DNA from: Rutstroemia sp. NJR-2017a BVV2
Lineage: Eukaryota > Ascomycota > Leotiomycetes > Helotiales > Rutstroemiaceae
Reading direction: 5' to 3'
Length of the DNA: 64,000 nucleotides
NCBI GenBank assembly: GCA_002946415.1
Contig: NJPS01000061.1
Coordinates: 310,001-374,000 of the forward strand
Shown: one piece after another, positions 36,940 to 48,666 of the stretch
Position numbering within the stretch: position 1 is the stretch's first letter
Layout of the letters: each line of letters begins with the position of its first letter
Position numbers and translations under genes: made by a program
The notes under the pieces: model-generated
The model's database searches: none
What the model was told of the DNA's origin: nothing
Seen by the model: only the letters and a program-made list of their open reading frames with translations

Positions 36940-39643
36940 GGGGGGAGGAGAGGATGCGGAGGGGGGAATGAGTTTGAGCTAGAGGTGGAGGGGGAAGTAG
37001 AAGTTGGATTGGGAGATGATGAGGGGAGCAGGAGTAATCCATCCATCCAATCAATCAACCGTAGGATGGATGTACGAAAGAAAAGCTACAAGTAGAAATG
37101 AAGTGATATATATAACCTTAGATATTTCAACCTACCGATCAAATAAGTCAACTAGCATAGCATATTCACAATAACAAAGCATACCATACCATAGCATATG
37201 CATCCTACACACACCACATGAGTAGCCCAACCAGACAGTGAAGCAAAACCATCCAAATGGGACATCGGTAAAAAGGAGAATTAATACATAAGGTTATCTA
37301 ACTTTAGCATGTGAGTCCACTCCGCGAAATCCAACACAAGCCAGCCCAGTCATCTATCCATTCTTACCTATCTCAACTTACCCGGTAGAATACTGCCTGC
37401 CTGCCTGCCTGCCTGCAAGTAAGAAAGTAATCGTGCCTACCTACCTAGAATTTCCACTCGCATCAATCAATCACCGGCAATGACTCATTCCCGTCTATTC
37501 TCATCAAGCTCTGCGTTGTAATGTCCTGTGCTATACTGTCCTACCATACCATACCATACTATCCCGCTCTTCTGCCTTGGATTTATCCATACAACGAATC
37601 GCAGCGCATCATATCAAACGATACAATAAAGTGCTTACTCCCCACTACCTGTTCCAGGCTGGAAGAATATCAGATAGGATTCCCGCAATGTACTTCTGTG
37701 GACGCTCATCATCTCATCTTATCTCATCTCGCCCTGCCTCGCCTCACTTTTTCCCTATCCGGTCCCCAGCGGCAGCCTCAGCCGCGGTATCAGGTCGGCG
37801 TATCGTATCATGGTGGTTTTATTTACTTGTAGGTAGAAGTTTATCCATTCATTCGTTGATTCTCACTCTCGCTTCAAGGTATACTCGTCTTGAACTATAT
37901 ATACATGTGATAACTGTTTACCCTTTACCCTTGTCGAGTAGATATCTAAGCATCCATTCATCCATCTATCTATCTATCCATAAACCCCCCTTAACCCAAC
38001 CGCATCATCTCGCCCTTTCAACCTTCCCTTTCATCCTCCCTTCCAACCTCCCTCCTTCCCTCCATCCCCTTCCCACTCACCGAACCCTCCATATCGCCGA
38101 GTAAGTTATCCCTCCATCCGTCCCCCCAACCAATCACAAACTTTATTCTTCCTTCCGTCTCTTTCCTATATAATTATCGCCATCCCGGATGAACGCGAAT
38201 TATCTCGTCGTCTCGCGGAGGCAGGCGAATTATCTCATCGCCTTCTCCGAAACCCCCCCTCTCATCCAATACCCATCCCCCAACAGGAGGCTGTGCATTG
38301 CCCCAAATCTCAAACCACGAAATAATGTGGTTGCACCGCATTAACCTACACCCTTCTAAAGCGCAAAATATGCTTCTAGAAGGCCGGGGGGCGTTTCTCG
38401 GCTCGGCTCGGGGTTTGAAAAACACACAAAAGATTGGTGGATGCTGGGGGGGGGCAAAAATCTCTCTTGTTGTAAATGTAGCACAAAATATGAATCACAT
38501 TGTAAATTAATATAATTCTCAGCTGTGTTGAAAATATGTTGGGATGGGCTGTCAATGCGCGGTATGAATAAAATTTGGCTGGGTCTCGGTATGTGTGGCT
38601 GGGACAACGTGCGTAAGGCAAGGCGACAATTAGGGGGTTGGACCACCAGAGAAGAGAAAATTAAGGCTTTACAAATGCCGAGAAGCGTAACCTACAATGA
38701 GTGGTAACCTGACGGGCGAGGGCGAGCAGGAGCAGGGATTTAACGGTATACTTCGCCTATGCAGAAGAGTGACTGTCAGGCCGAGTGGTCTTAGCCCTAC
38801 CTAGGCTTTGAGGCTATGCACTCTAGCAGCGGCGTATATGACTCGGTGAACATTTTTATATAAAAACTTTTTTCCCGGATACAAGTCTTAGCAAGAGTGG
38901 AATGAACGGAATGCTTTTTGATATGATGTTCAACCCAGATAATACAACAGAGAAGACGAAGAAGAGAATCCATCATGGAGAAAGAAAATGCAAGAAGATC
39001 CCTCCCTATTCCAACAAGCCTGCTTGCTATCACGCTCTCTTCACCTCAGACGTATAGTATAGATCACAACCAAGAATCCAAACGAGCATCACATCGCAAG
39101 CTGAAAGAAAAAACAGGAAAGATGATATGATTTTTGGGGATATATCGATACTGAAAGGAGAATTTCGTCTTTTGAACATAGTACAACGCACCCAACATCA
39201 ACGCCCTTCCAGAGAAACCCAATGTTCCACGAGCACAAGAAAACAGACTGACAACTCATTTTCCAACTTGGAACTTTGGGTTACAGTTAGGCAGAAGAAA
39301 AACGCCGACCCGAGAATAAGGGTTGTGCGATGGTACCTGCATGAACTGCAACGCCGGAAGGATATATGTGGAGTTCTCATCCCGACGATCGAAAGAGGAA
39401 ATCCAACGATACAGTATCGAACGGAACATGGAAAGAAGAAAAGAACAAAGTCAAAGACCGCTTGACCGATAGTGGCGATGCCGGTACGCCGATCCCGATA
39501 GACGCACAAGCACAAGCACAAGCATAAAGTTTGATCGATCCCTTCGTACCAGACATGTGAAACAACCTCCAGACGAAATCTCCTGTCTATATTGCTTCGC
39601 TGGGCCTGCCATATATTCTCGACAGACCTACGTCTGTTCTCAT
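36940..39643. other. 2.7-kb gene-free stretch rich in simple sequence
   Basis: No supported gene. Contents include a (CTGC)6 tract at 37393-37416, CATAC-type repeats near 37540, CCATC/TCTATC tracts at 37945-38060, and long C/T-rich runs. Some of it may be 3' or 5' untranslated sequence of the flanking genes. Open frames here are short and of low complexity. Confidence 0.55.
37393..37416. repeat. (CTGC)6 microsatellite
   Basis: Six perfect CTGC units in the gene-free stretch after the Hsp70-like gene. Confidence 0.95.
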
Positions 39644-40438
39644 TTATTTTTTGTTTGTCTTTGGAATCGCCTTTTTGCGTTCTCGTTCTTCTTTACGAAT
39701 GTCGTTAGGGCATGTTTGGTTTCTTTCGTTTCGCAGTTTTGTTTCTTCTGTTTTGAAGTCGTGTGGGACCAGCCCAGCAACCCGAGGTCGTTCTGTGTGT
39801 GATTCTGCCCGGTCTGCGTCCTGAGCGCTGATCAGGTTGGTTTCTCTTAAGTAGTCGATAAGCCAGAAGTCCGGCCGAGGCGGTATATATCCTTCCGCTA
39901 CGATATGAGCGTGACAGTGTATCATTCTCCGTCGCCAGTTCTCGAGGGGATGTAGTTCATCTTTGAACTCTTGTGGGCAGTAAAGGCAGACGCATTTGGG
40001 AGGTGGCAGTAGAGGGCCAAAATGCGAAAGGACGTGATCGTACCAATGTTGGAACTGTGTAGTGGGGAATCCGATCTGGCAATCTATCATACCGAAGTCG
40101 CAGTGTAGCGTCAGTACTGAGTTGATCGGTTCGTTCTCTGGGGTGTACGTTGTCGCTGTATCGTCGGAACTGGCAGAAGGTGCGCTGAAAACGCTGTCGG
40201 CACTTTGACTAGTAGTTGACACTGAGTGGGAGGAGGACCGTCTGCTGGGACTAGGTTGGATAACTTGACGAGTGGAGGGTAGTGTGGAGCCGGAGGTGCC
40301 ATCGACGCCAGGAATGATGTTTGAAATATCTGGATGCTGACGTGGAATAGATGCGTCGCTATTTCCAACAGACAAACCCGAGATGCTCCTTACTTGTTCA
40401 TCTAACCAATTATCGAGAGGAGGATTGTCGGGCGCCAT
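39644..40438 (-). CDS. Conserved-looking protein with a Cys/His cluster (264 aa)
   Basis: Single-exon gene; I do not recognise the family. ATG at 40438 gives MAPDNPPLDNWLDEQVRSIS. The first third is a Ser/Thr/Pro-rich, probably disordered segment. The centre looks folded: HCDFGMIDCQIGFPTTQF, then CVCLYCPQEF followed by an Arg-rich helix and MIHCHAHIV. That places a Cys-x2-Cys pair about 24 residues before an HCHAH cluster, a plausible single zinc site resembling a wide-spaced C2H2 finger. PRPDFWLIDYLRETNLI follows, and the C-terminus is a charged, Lys/Arg-rich tail (KEERERKKAIPKTNKK) that could be a nuclear signal. The gene stands alone between long gene-free stretches. Confidence 0.7.
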   Translation of the reverse strand: MAPDNPPLDNWLDEQVRSISGLSVGNSDASIPRQHPDISNIIPGVDGTSGSTLPSTRQVIQPSPSRRSSSHSVSTTSQSADSVFSAPSASSDDTATTYTPENEPINSVLTLHCDFGMIDCQIGFPTTQFQHWYDHVLSHFGPLLPPPKCVCLYCPQEFKDELHPLENWRRRMIHCHAHIVAEGYIPPRPDFWLIDYLRETNLISAQDADRAESHTERPRVAGLVPHDFKTEETKLRNERNQTCPNDIRKEERERKKAIPKTNKK

Positions 40439-43012
40439 CCTGGCTGAAAGTATTCAAAATGTTTGGCAGGCAGCGAATTTTTTGTTTGAATTGACACCCG
40501 AGTTGCTGAAGAGAAGCGGATGTTTGATAAGATAAGAGGTGGTATCAAGCGTTGTGGTATCAAATGTTGGGGAGAAGCGTCTGGGTGACAAGTCGAAAGA
40601 GAGGTCTGAAGCGTGAGTGCAAGCAAGAAAGTCTGGTTTATCGCCGATTTGGTTCAAGCAAAGATCAAAGGAGGTACAAGCCGAAGCTTCCTCGAGTGTC
40701 GAAGATGTATCTTGGATTTCGTCGACTTTTATGTGAAGACCTTCAAATTTTGATAAAGGGAAGTGGACGAGGGCGGAGATGCGGGCGGGGTATGGTATGG
40801 GGATGCGGGGCCAACCCAAATCGTGAACCTCAATTTCACAACTTTTCACAACTCTGGAAGAAAGTTTCTGAGGAAGTGCGTTGGTGGGAAGTGCAGATGA
40901 AGATCAGATGGAGCGGTACATCGTTGACTGATATTAGTACAGTACTTCTCGTCCGGATATATGTATATGTATTTCATCCGCAACGGTAGAGTCATCCATC
41001 CAACAGGCAAAAACGGGACGGACTGGGCATGGAGCCATTCAACGGGCAAACGGGATGGAGTGTGAGTATGATATCGAGACTTGATTGATCATGGTACGAC
41101 TGTGGTACTCTAATTCTCTAACTCCATATATCGAAATACTAACCAGCAGGAACCGTGCAGCGATTTCCTTCCGGCGTCTATCGCCTCATTCGTCAATTTG
41201 CGAGATAACACACTCGATTGACCATCTCCCCCACCACTATCCATACTTCCACCACGATACTTCATTTACACTCCAAGGATCCCGCACGCACTCCGAGACA
41301 TGGCGGAAGATGTTATACCGACTATATTACATTCCCTCCACACATTACGAATCAACCCAGGTCCAAGCTTTTCGATCCCAATGTGGAGCAGCCCTGTCAC
41401 GTCCGGTATGGTACATGTGCAGATATCTGCAACCAGCCGTCTCCAAGATCAACATGTGATAGCCATCCCGCAACCACTCCCCTCCCCTCCGCGACTACTC
41501 TTCTATTCTCAAGCACCATCCCCATGCACACCGCTTCTTCTCTATCAAACCAGCATCATCAATCGCTAGCATCCATTCATCGTTCCCACACACACACGCG
41601 CGCGATGAGGTGAGCGCAATGTTAGCAGAAAAAAGCAACATCACCAGACCGAGCAACAGCATTTTTCCTAAATTGCGGTATCCTGCTTTCCTCTCCTATT
41701 CGAGCTCGTCTACTCGGTCTGCAAGGGGCAGCGGGATCAAACTTTTGTCTATACCTCTTCTAGACCTGAATCCTCCTGTGCGCTATCGTGGCGGGTGTAT
41801 GATATGCGCCATGAACATATATCAGGATTCTATTTCAAAGCAGCACTTTTCGTCCGGGGTTTACTATTTACGTTTACGTCAAGAATGCACCAGCAAAAAG
41901 GCCCGACGACCCGAGCCGATCCCAGCTTAGGGTACCCGACAAGGAGAAACATCAGGGTAAGGCGAGGGAGGAGATGCAGAATCTACTGTGCGAATGTGAA
42001 AGAATCTCCATGTGCTGTCCCTAATGCAGATTCCAGAGTGTCACAAGCGTCTCTGCATTCAAACACTCAAGAGTATCACAAGTGTGCATACATACCTCCA
42101 ATGACGTTGATTGATTCGTTCGCTCGTCCTTTCCTTCCTTGCCAGCAAGTCGCAAGTGGCAAGTTCACCAAACCAAACCACCCCTCACCTACCCCACCTA
42201 CCTAATTGACCATCACAATCAAACCGAACAAAAAGCCCAGCGCATCAACGCATACTGTAAACCAACCAAACCAAAGCTCTTGCTCAGCAGCACAGGGAAT
42301 CGGACATGATGATCATCGCAAAATGCAGAGCGCAGAACATCCAACACAATGCAGGACATGTGTACTGCACAGTGGATCCAATGCAATACAGTACAGCGTG
42401 ACGAATCTTCAATATTACACCTCTTGTTGTACGTCAAAAGCTCCCCAGGGTCGCATAACGCACCCTCCCTATCCATCTAAGGACAAGTGCGGCTCTGCTC
42501 CCCTTCCTTACCTCTCACTCAGCACATCGCATGCATTGGCCTCGCATCATTTGTTGCGCGGGACGGGAAGGGAAGGGAAGGGAAATTTAATCCGCAAACG
42601 GAAGATCACCATTCTCGATTGACGATTACCCGACCATGCGAGCGATACGACGTAGCATTGCATTGCATTGTATGTACATGGAAACACGTTTGCTTTACTT
42701 GGTGCAGTACTTGTTTTGCTTAATTGGTATCTCATCTCATTGAACCAAACCATGTCATCAGTATTTGAAATACCGCGTCCAATCCCGCCTATCAAATACT
42801 GGCGTAGTACAAAGTATACAGTTTAGTCTCCCATCCCATCGTCTTCGTGGAAAGTGAGTGAGTCACTCTATAATATAATGCTACAGAGTACTTTATTTCT
42901 TCTCCGCATTCTTCCGCTGGTAACCTTCTTTCTGCATATGCCAATAAGGTCAATGCCAATCAATCCAGCGCCTCTCTTCCGCGTATACCCCTTCCCTCCC
43001 CCGAACAACTTC
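40439..43012. other. 2.6-kb gene-free stretch
   Basis: Upstream of the Cys/His protein and downstream of the coiled-coil gene, both on the minus strand. A 131-codon minus-strand frame at 40849-40454 has no domain-like character and may be a leader. CCAAACC-type tracts lie near 42170-42290 and GGGAAGGGAAGG near 42565. No supported gene. Confidence 0.5.
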
Positions 43013-44692
43013 TCAATCAGGCGCGCATAACACCTTTATCTTCGCCACAACATTCCGCAAGTGGCTCCTCTCCCCATTCTCATCCCCCGCCTTAATAATC
43101 CCCGGGAACGTCACGCACGCAATTTCCCGCTCCTGCAAGCTCTCCTCGTCCTCGCCCCCAATATCCTCCATCGTCATCTCATCAAACAAAACCCGCTGAT
43201 GCGCCTCAGTACTCGGCATCATAATACTAAAAACCGCCTTCTGCACGCGCAGCAGCCGCGACAGCTCAATCGAGCTGATGACGATGGCGCGCAGGGACTG
43301 GTCGCGCGCCTCGGAGTGAGGGATGTCGCAGATGGGATCGAGGATGCTGTTGAGTTGCGAAATGACGCTTTCGATGACGGCGTTGGTTTCGGAGTGTAGT
43401 TTTTGCGGGGCTTCTTTCAGTAGGATGGAGAGGGTCGTGGATCGCCATTGGTTCATGCTTTCTTCTGAACCTTGAGTTTGCAAAGAATATATATCAGCCA
43501 TTGGTATTCGTTACTATGCGGACGCAACTCTCCTCACCATAGCTACCCAGGGTTTTCTCCGTCTTGCGCAGTTCTTCCGCTTGTTGCTCGGGAAGCCCGA
43601 CGAAATATGGCTGGAAGATGGTCTCCACTAGTAGACTGGATACGAGCGATTGGATGAAGTTGACGCGGGACGCGGCTGCGAGGGATTCATATGTGGGTAC
43701 TAGTGATTCTAGCTGTTCTCGGAGTTCGCTCGACGCTTTGCTTACGTCTATTCGGTGTCAGTATTTTCAGGAATCAAGTAGGTCAGGTCACGGTGGTAAT
43801 CTGCGTCTTCGTCCACGTGGCAGCGGCTCACACCCCTCCCAACCAAACCGTCGGTTCGGGTTTCCAAACAGACAAGTGAAGAGTAGTATAACCTACCCAT
43901 TTTGGCCCGTCGGAAATTCACTATCACCCAATTCTGCAGCGCGTTCCCAACCCACTGCATCTTCTCCCCTACCACCTCATCCGTAACCTGTTCTCCGCCA
44001 ACCCCGCCCCGCCCACTACTGCTCACCCACTCCTTCAGCCCCCGCACTTGTCCCCGTAGCCCCATTATCTCCTCGTCCTTCTCCCGTATCTCTCCCATCG
44101 CCTCGTTGTACGCCTCCCGGAAGGCATCCCGGTCCAACATTAAGCTGCTGATGCGGCTCTGAATGTCCCCTTGGGTCGGACACGCAGCGTGCGTGCTGCG
44201 CAGGAGCCGCAGGCTGGTGTCGGTGCTGAGGTAGCTGTTGTGCAGTGTGCTGTGCGCGGTTTGTAGGAGGTGCAGCGTTTCGCGCGTGTGCAGGAGGTTG
44301 GTTTTCAGGTTTTGGATGCGCGTGCTGGCGTCGAGGTCTTCGTTGTCGGAGGACGCGTCTGAGAGGGGTGAGATGGGTCGCGGTGGGGCTGAGATGGATG
44401 CCGGCGGCAGTGGTTGGGGTGGGGGTGGAGATATAGACGGGGTGCTGCTTCGAGAGGGGGGATGCGATTCGGTGGTTGTGGTTGTGGTTGGGTTGGCATG
44501 TGAGAGGCGCACGCGTGGTGGTGGGGTGATGGTTGTGGAGGAGGAGGAGGCGGGGTTGGATGTCGAGCTCGGAGCTGAAGTCGGGGTATTATGTTTTTCG
44601 GAACTCGTACTCGGTGGATGGTGATTGCGATGAGATATTCGTGATGTAGATGCAGATGTAGAAACGGAATGTTTCTTTTCGTGTCCGCTCAT
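43013..44692 (-). CDS. Coiled-coil protein of unknown function (487 aa)
   Basis: Exons on the minus strand 44692-43897, 43747-43538 and 43470-43013 total 488 codons including the stop. The start is MSGHEKKHSVST; another in-frame ATG lies at 44713. The N-terminal third is a Ser/Thr/Pro-rich disordered region. A coiled coil follows, from about STRIQNLKTNLLHTRETLHL to AYNEAMGEIREKDEEIMGLR. The C-terminal half is helical and looks conserved: QWVGNALQNWVIVNFRRAKM, YESLAAASRVNFIQSLVSSL, FQPYFVGLPEQQAEEL, SMNQWRSTTLSILLKEAP and LLRVQKAVFSIMMP, ending in VKVLCAPD-like sequence. I recall no named domain. The overall plan suits a cytoskeletal or scaffold protein, but that is only inference. Confidence 0.8.
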
Positions 44693-46088
44693 CTTTTTGC
44701 GATTCTCCTTCATTTCCCCGCGGGCTTTGTATTCCCGTAGCAGCGGATGACTGCACTGTGGCTGGTGTTTTTGCTCCGTCAATTAACTTGGTGAAATGTA
44801 AATATATGAGTAACCAACCCAGCGCGGATCAACGCAGGTAAAGATTATGTAGAGGATCTCAATTGAATGCACAGCTACATGCACATCTGCGTCTCCTGTA
44901 CGTAGCTTCAGCCTCGATCGTAGCTGAAGATGGGGGAGGTTTCGGGTTAATGGTGGGAGTGGGATTGGGATTGTGCATAAGCAGCTTTGCTTGTTTCGCT
45001 CGACTAATTAACAAACAGTAAGGTCAAGGGCAGTGGGACAACAAGAAGAAGAAGAAGAAGAAGAAGAAGAAGAAGAAAAAGAAAACACCTTTCTCGGCAT
45101 TATGTTTTCTTTTCTTTTCTTTTCGGAAGGGAACGAGGAAGGAGAGATGGAGATAAGAACAAGAGAGAGAGAGAGAGGAAATAAGACAGAGAGAATACAC
45201 GGGATTGCCGATACTATACTTTGCCCCATAGGAAATAATTTCTTTGAGTTGTATGTATGTGTGAGGTTGAATGCTGTGGATGGGGAGGGGGTAGATGCAG
45301 TTCTTATGCTGCTGCCTGGAATTGGGGTGGGATGAAAGACTGAAGTGGATGATTAAGATGAGGGTGAGGGCGGACGGTAAATTGGAAAAAGTTCCGTGGG
45401 TAGGGTTGGAGGGGTAATTTGCTGCGCTCAACAGCGTCCGTGGTGGTTTTCGCGGGAGATCGGCGGCGGGTTTTTCTGGACGGGGGGGGGGAGAGGTGGA
45501 AGGATGGAACGAGGGAGAAATAAATTCAAGGGAAGAGGTAAGTTGGATAGATAGATACTTGGCGATTGAGTTATGAGGAGAGGTTTTGATGATAGAATAG
45601 ATAGATGGATAGAAGTTCTTTCGTCCGTAACTAACGTAAGCTTATGCAGACAACAGTTTTGTCTCCAGGTTCCTCAATTACAGCTTCCCCTCCAGATTAC
45701 ACCGCCGCCTGAACGAACAAACCAGCCTAATTGCGGGGTAAGGTTAGCATGTGCATGTCTCATCTCGCACGAGCACGAAAACTATGAGGTCAGTCAAGCT
45801 CAGTAGCTCGAAGAAACGATCACGCCGTCGCCTAATTGATACTGAGCAACACGCTGATGCTAGATTCGAAGAACCATATCATATTGTCGCCGTGGTTGTC
45901 ATTAAGTTAGTCTGTTTGGTCACTATCAACCTAGTCAAGGGGATACTGACACTATAGTCAACCTCTAAGGATCACGAGTTTTCATTCTCCTCGCTCTATC
46001 CTCTTCACTGCAATAGCAACAACAACGACTCCTCTACTCCCATCACCGTCAAACTCGCTCCCTCAACTCAAACCCTCAACCCCAAACC
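44693..46088. other. Divergent intergenic region with microsatellites
   Basis: 1.4 kb between divergent genes. Contains an (AAG)11 tract at 45043-45076, a run of about ten Gs near 45481 and GATA-type repeats near 45545-45610. No supported gene. Confidence 0.5.
45043..45076. repeat. (AAG)11 microsatellite
   Basis: Perfect AAG units, extended by A-rich sequence, in the divergent promoter region. Confidence 0.93.
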
Positions 46089-47063
46089 ATGCCCCCCTCC
46101 ACCCCCCGCCCCCCTCTAACCCACTTCCTCTGCATCCCCCTCGTAACGCCCTCCTCCCGTCCGCAACTACAAACCGCACTCCAGAAATTCAAAGCGGACG
46201 TTACATCTACATCAACTCTTCCTCCCACTTCATCAACCTTTGATCCAGAAGAAGAAGATAACGGATGGCCCACCAGCACCAGCACGCAAGCAAGAAGTAG
46301 CGGGACAAGCGAAAACAAAGAAGGAGGGGGAGGAAATGAAGAACAGAAGTTCAGCATCCCCGCATCCGCCATCCGCCCCCTCGGCACCCTGCACCTCACA
46401 CTCGGCGTCATGAGCTTGACGACCTCTGAGCTTATGCGCGGGGCTGTGGCGTTGCTTCGGGAGTTGGATTTATCTTCTCTTCTTTCTTCTCCTGAGAGTT
46501 CGGCTCCGGGAATAAAAGAACCCCAACCAGGACCAAAACAACCCCTTACAAGTCCCCCAAAAACCCAACCCACCCCCCAACCCCTCACAATAACCCTCCG
46601 CGGCCTCCACTCCATGCACTCCCCCTCCAGCACCTCGATCCTGTACGCTGCACCCATCTCCTCACCTCCAGATACGTTGCTCACGCTGTGTGAGAGGTTA
46701 AGGGAGAGATTTATGGATGCAGGGTTTATGATGCGGGAGGAGAGGGGACTGAAGTTGCATGCTACGGTTGTGAATACGGTTTATGTGAAGGGGGGGCGGG
46801 ACATGGGGAAAGGGGGAAGAGGGAGAGGGAGAGGGAGAGGGGGAGGGGGAGGTACTAGTGGGGGAAAGGGTGATTGGGGCAGAGGCCATGGGCAACGAAA
46901 GGCGAAAATAACATTTGATGCGAGGGAGGTGTTGGAGAGGTACAAAGACTTCGAGTGGATGAGAGATATACGGGTGGAGAAGGTGGCGATTTGTAGGATG
47001 GGGGCGAAGAAGGGGGAGGGTGGGGAGGAGGCGTATGAGGTGGAGGCGGAGGTGGATATGTAG
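46089..47063 (+). CDS. AKAP7-like 2H phosphoesterase domain protein (324 aa)
   Basis: Single-exon gene of the 2H phosphoesterase superfamily (LigT/AKAP7-NLS/ASCC1 group), which acts on or binds 2'-5' or cyclic phosphate RNA ends; the substrate here is unknown. Both His-x-Thr motifs are present: LHLTLGV (His102, Thr104) and LKLHATVVNTVY (His224, Thr226). The family's C-terminal strand also fits (KITFDAREVLERYKDFEW, then VEKVAICRMG). THFLCIPLVTP begins the domain. Two low-complexity inserts interrupt it: a Ser/Thr/Glu/Gly-rich one at about 40-85 and a Gly/Arg-rich one at about 235-269 (GGRGRGRGRGGGGG). The second is coded by a GGGAGA-type repeat at 46814-46848. RG repeats commonly bind RNA, consistent with an RNA-directed function. 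Confidence 0.85.
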   Translation: MPPSTPRPPLTHFLCIPLVTPSSRPQLQTALQKFKADVTSTSTLPPTSSTFDPEEEDNGWPTSTSTQARSSGTSENKEGGGGNEEQKFSIPASAIRPLGTLHLTLGVMSLTTSELMRGAVALLRELDLSSLLSSPESSAPGIKEPQPGPKQPLTSPPKTQPTPQPLTITLRGLHSMHSPSSTSILYAAPISSPPDTLLTLCERLRERFMDAGFMMREERGLKLHATVVNTVYVKGGRDMGKGGRGRGRGRGGGGGTSGGKGDWGRGHGQRKAKITFDAREVLERYKDFEWMRDIRVEKVAICRMGAKKGEGGEEAYEVEAEVDM

Positions 47064-47613
47064 CTAGAAGATATGGATAGAGAAGAGATTGTGATTCGAT
47101 TGAGGAAAGAGAGAAAAAGCAATGGGACTGGAAGATAATTTTAGGAACTTAGGTATTAACGGGTATATCTGAGGACTAGTGCGGAAGAGAGATAGGATGT
47201 GAGATATATTTATAGGGAGAGGAAAGTAAATAAGTGTGAGGATATAGACATGTATACTTCATTACATATATATATATGTGTGTATGAAAACGGATAAATG
47301 GAAAGAAGGAAATGGAGTGCTGTAATACAAGAAGTTGTATCCAGCGAGATGGCAAGAGATATCTCACTTTCGAGTTGATTGTATGAAGAGAGGAGGCACA
47401 GGCAAAGTATTCGGGAGGTGCTCGGGAAATGAAGTAGATAGATAGATGGGAAGAGTGTAACAGACGAACCCCTAGATACTAGGTATCATAACCTAACCAC
47501 TGACCGAAGATAGAACATCATTATACTTCAACCCCTCCTCAACACGCACGCACACATCCATATCCGCACCTCCCCACCCACCTCCCTACAAACCCCATCT
47601 TTTCCTCTCCCCG

Positions 47614-47660
47614 TCTCCCTCTCCCTCTCCCTCTCCCTCTCCCTCTCCCTCTCCCTCTCC
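47614..47660. repeat. CTCCCT hexanucleotide array
   Basis: About eight perfect TCTCCC/CTCCCT units. On the minus strand they read Gly-Arg, similar to the GGGAGA repeat inside the nearby 2H phosphoesterase gene. Confidence 0.93.
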
Positions 47661-48342
47661 CCTTCAATCCCCTCCACCCGCACACAAAGCCCTTCACCTC
47701 ACCCTTTATATCCAGCAAATCTTGCAGCAGGTACACAGCACGCCAGATCGTAGTCAACGCATCAGAAATCAGGGCCGTCTGAATATCCGAGAGTGGCATT
47801 AAACCGCTTTACTCCAGCGCATCATCTGTCCTGTCCTGTGCTGTCCTAACATATCTACGACTCTAGGTACTGTAATAAAGGATAAACGATACTGACTGGA
47901 ACTGTATAGACTTGAAGAAAAAACACACCAGAAAACCAAAAAAACCAAAAAAAACACACTTGAAAAGAAAGCCTCAGTAAGTCACTACCGCCACAACCTC
48001 GAATCTAATCAACCAACCAACCAGATAGACAAAAGAAAGATCAAGACTCATTAAGATCCCTGGCTCCCTCCCTCCCTCTCTCCATCCACCCTCCCTCCAA
48101 GATGAGAAAAACAAGCATGAGTAAGTAAGTTCATAACCACTGGTACGCAGTAGAAGCAGTAGTAGTAGTAAGAAACCAACAAAACAGCAGTAGAAAGCGC
48201 ACCGTACGTACGTAAGTGAATAAGATAGTAAGAGTAAGTAAAAAACCATGCTATTCCAGTAGATGAAAACGATATAACGAGAATGCAAAAAAAAAAAGAT
48301 CCGAGACGCCTGAATATGAAGAGCTTTAAAGTCTCGAGAGAT

Positions 48343-48344
48343 GA

Positions 48345-48376
<32 letters not shown>

Positions 48377-48379
48377 AAA
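48343..48379. repeat. (GAAA)9 microsatellite
   Basis: Nine perfect GAAA units downstream of YPD1. Confidence 0.93.
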
Positions 48380-48666
48380 GCCTGGCTTTCACTGTGCGTG
48401 AAAAACAATCAAACCCTTTCGATCCATGTCCGATACAATAAATAGGCTCTTAATGAGTAGATTTTCCCCTGCTCGCCGTCGAGACAGCCAGCCCGCGAGT
48501 ATGATATGAGATATCCCCCCTCCCTCCCCTCCCCCAGTCCCCCATCCCCCATCCCCCATCCCCCTTCCGTCTTTCAATGTAAGGTTGGATATTGTGTCAA
48601 AAGGAAAAAAGCCGGTGGTTCGCAACTCCCAATCCAATCCAATCTAATCCCACGCAACCCAACCAC

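Larger units (their letters stand above)
47064..48666. other. Convergent intergenic region with microsatellites
   Basis: 1.6 kb between the 2H phosphoesterase gene and YPD1. Holds a CTCCCT hexamer array (47614-47660) and a GAAA tetramer array (48343-48379). A small minus-strand open frame at 47799-47539 runs through the hexamer array and is not convincing. Confidence 0.55.

Noticed and set aside
38771..38830. tRNA-like D-arm (GGCCGAGTGGTC) as in Leu/Ser tRNAs
   Set aside because: No matching GGC for the D-stem, no GGTTCGA-type T-arm and no acceptor pairing downstream.
40454..40849. 131-codon minus-strand ORF upstream of the Cys/His protein
   Set aside because: No domain-like features and it ends before the downstream start; more likely leader sequence.
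45024..45431. Open frames with poly-Phe/poly-Ser or poly-Glu
   Set aside because: Products of the AAG microsatellite in a promoter region.
47539..47799. 86-codon minus-strand ORF with Gly-Arg run
   Set aside because: More than a third is the CTCCCT microsatellite, and the rest has no recognisable feature.
48051..48408. Minus-strand ORFs with Phe/Leu/Ser runs resembling membrane segments
   Set aside because: Generated by the GAAA tetranucleotide array and nearby purine tracts.
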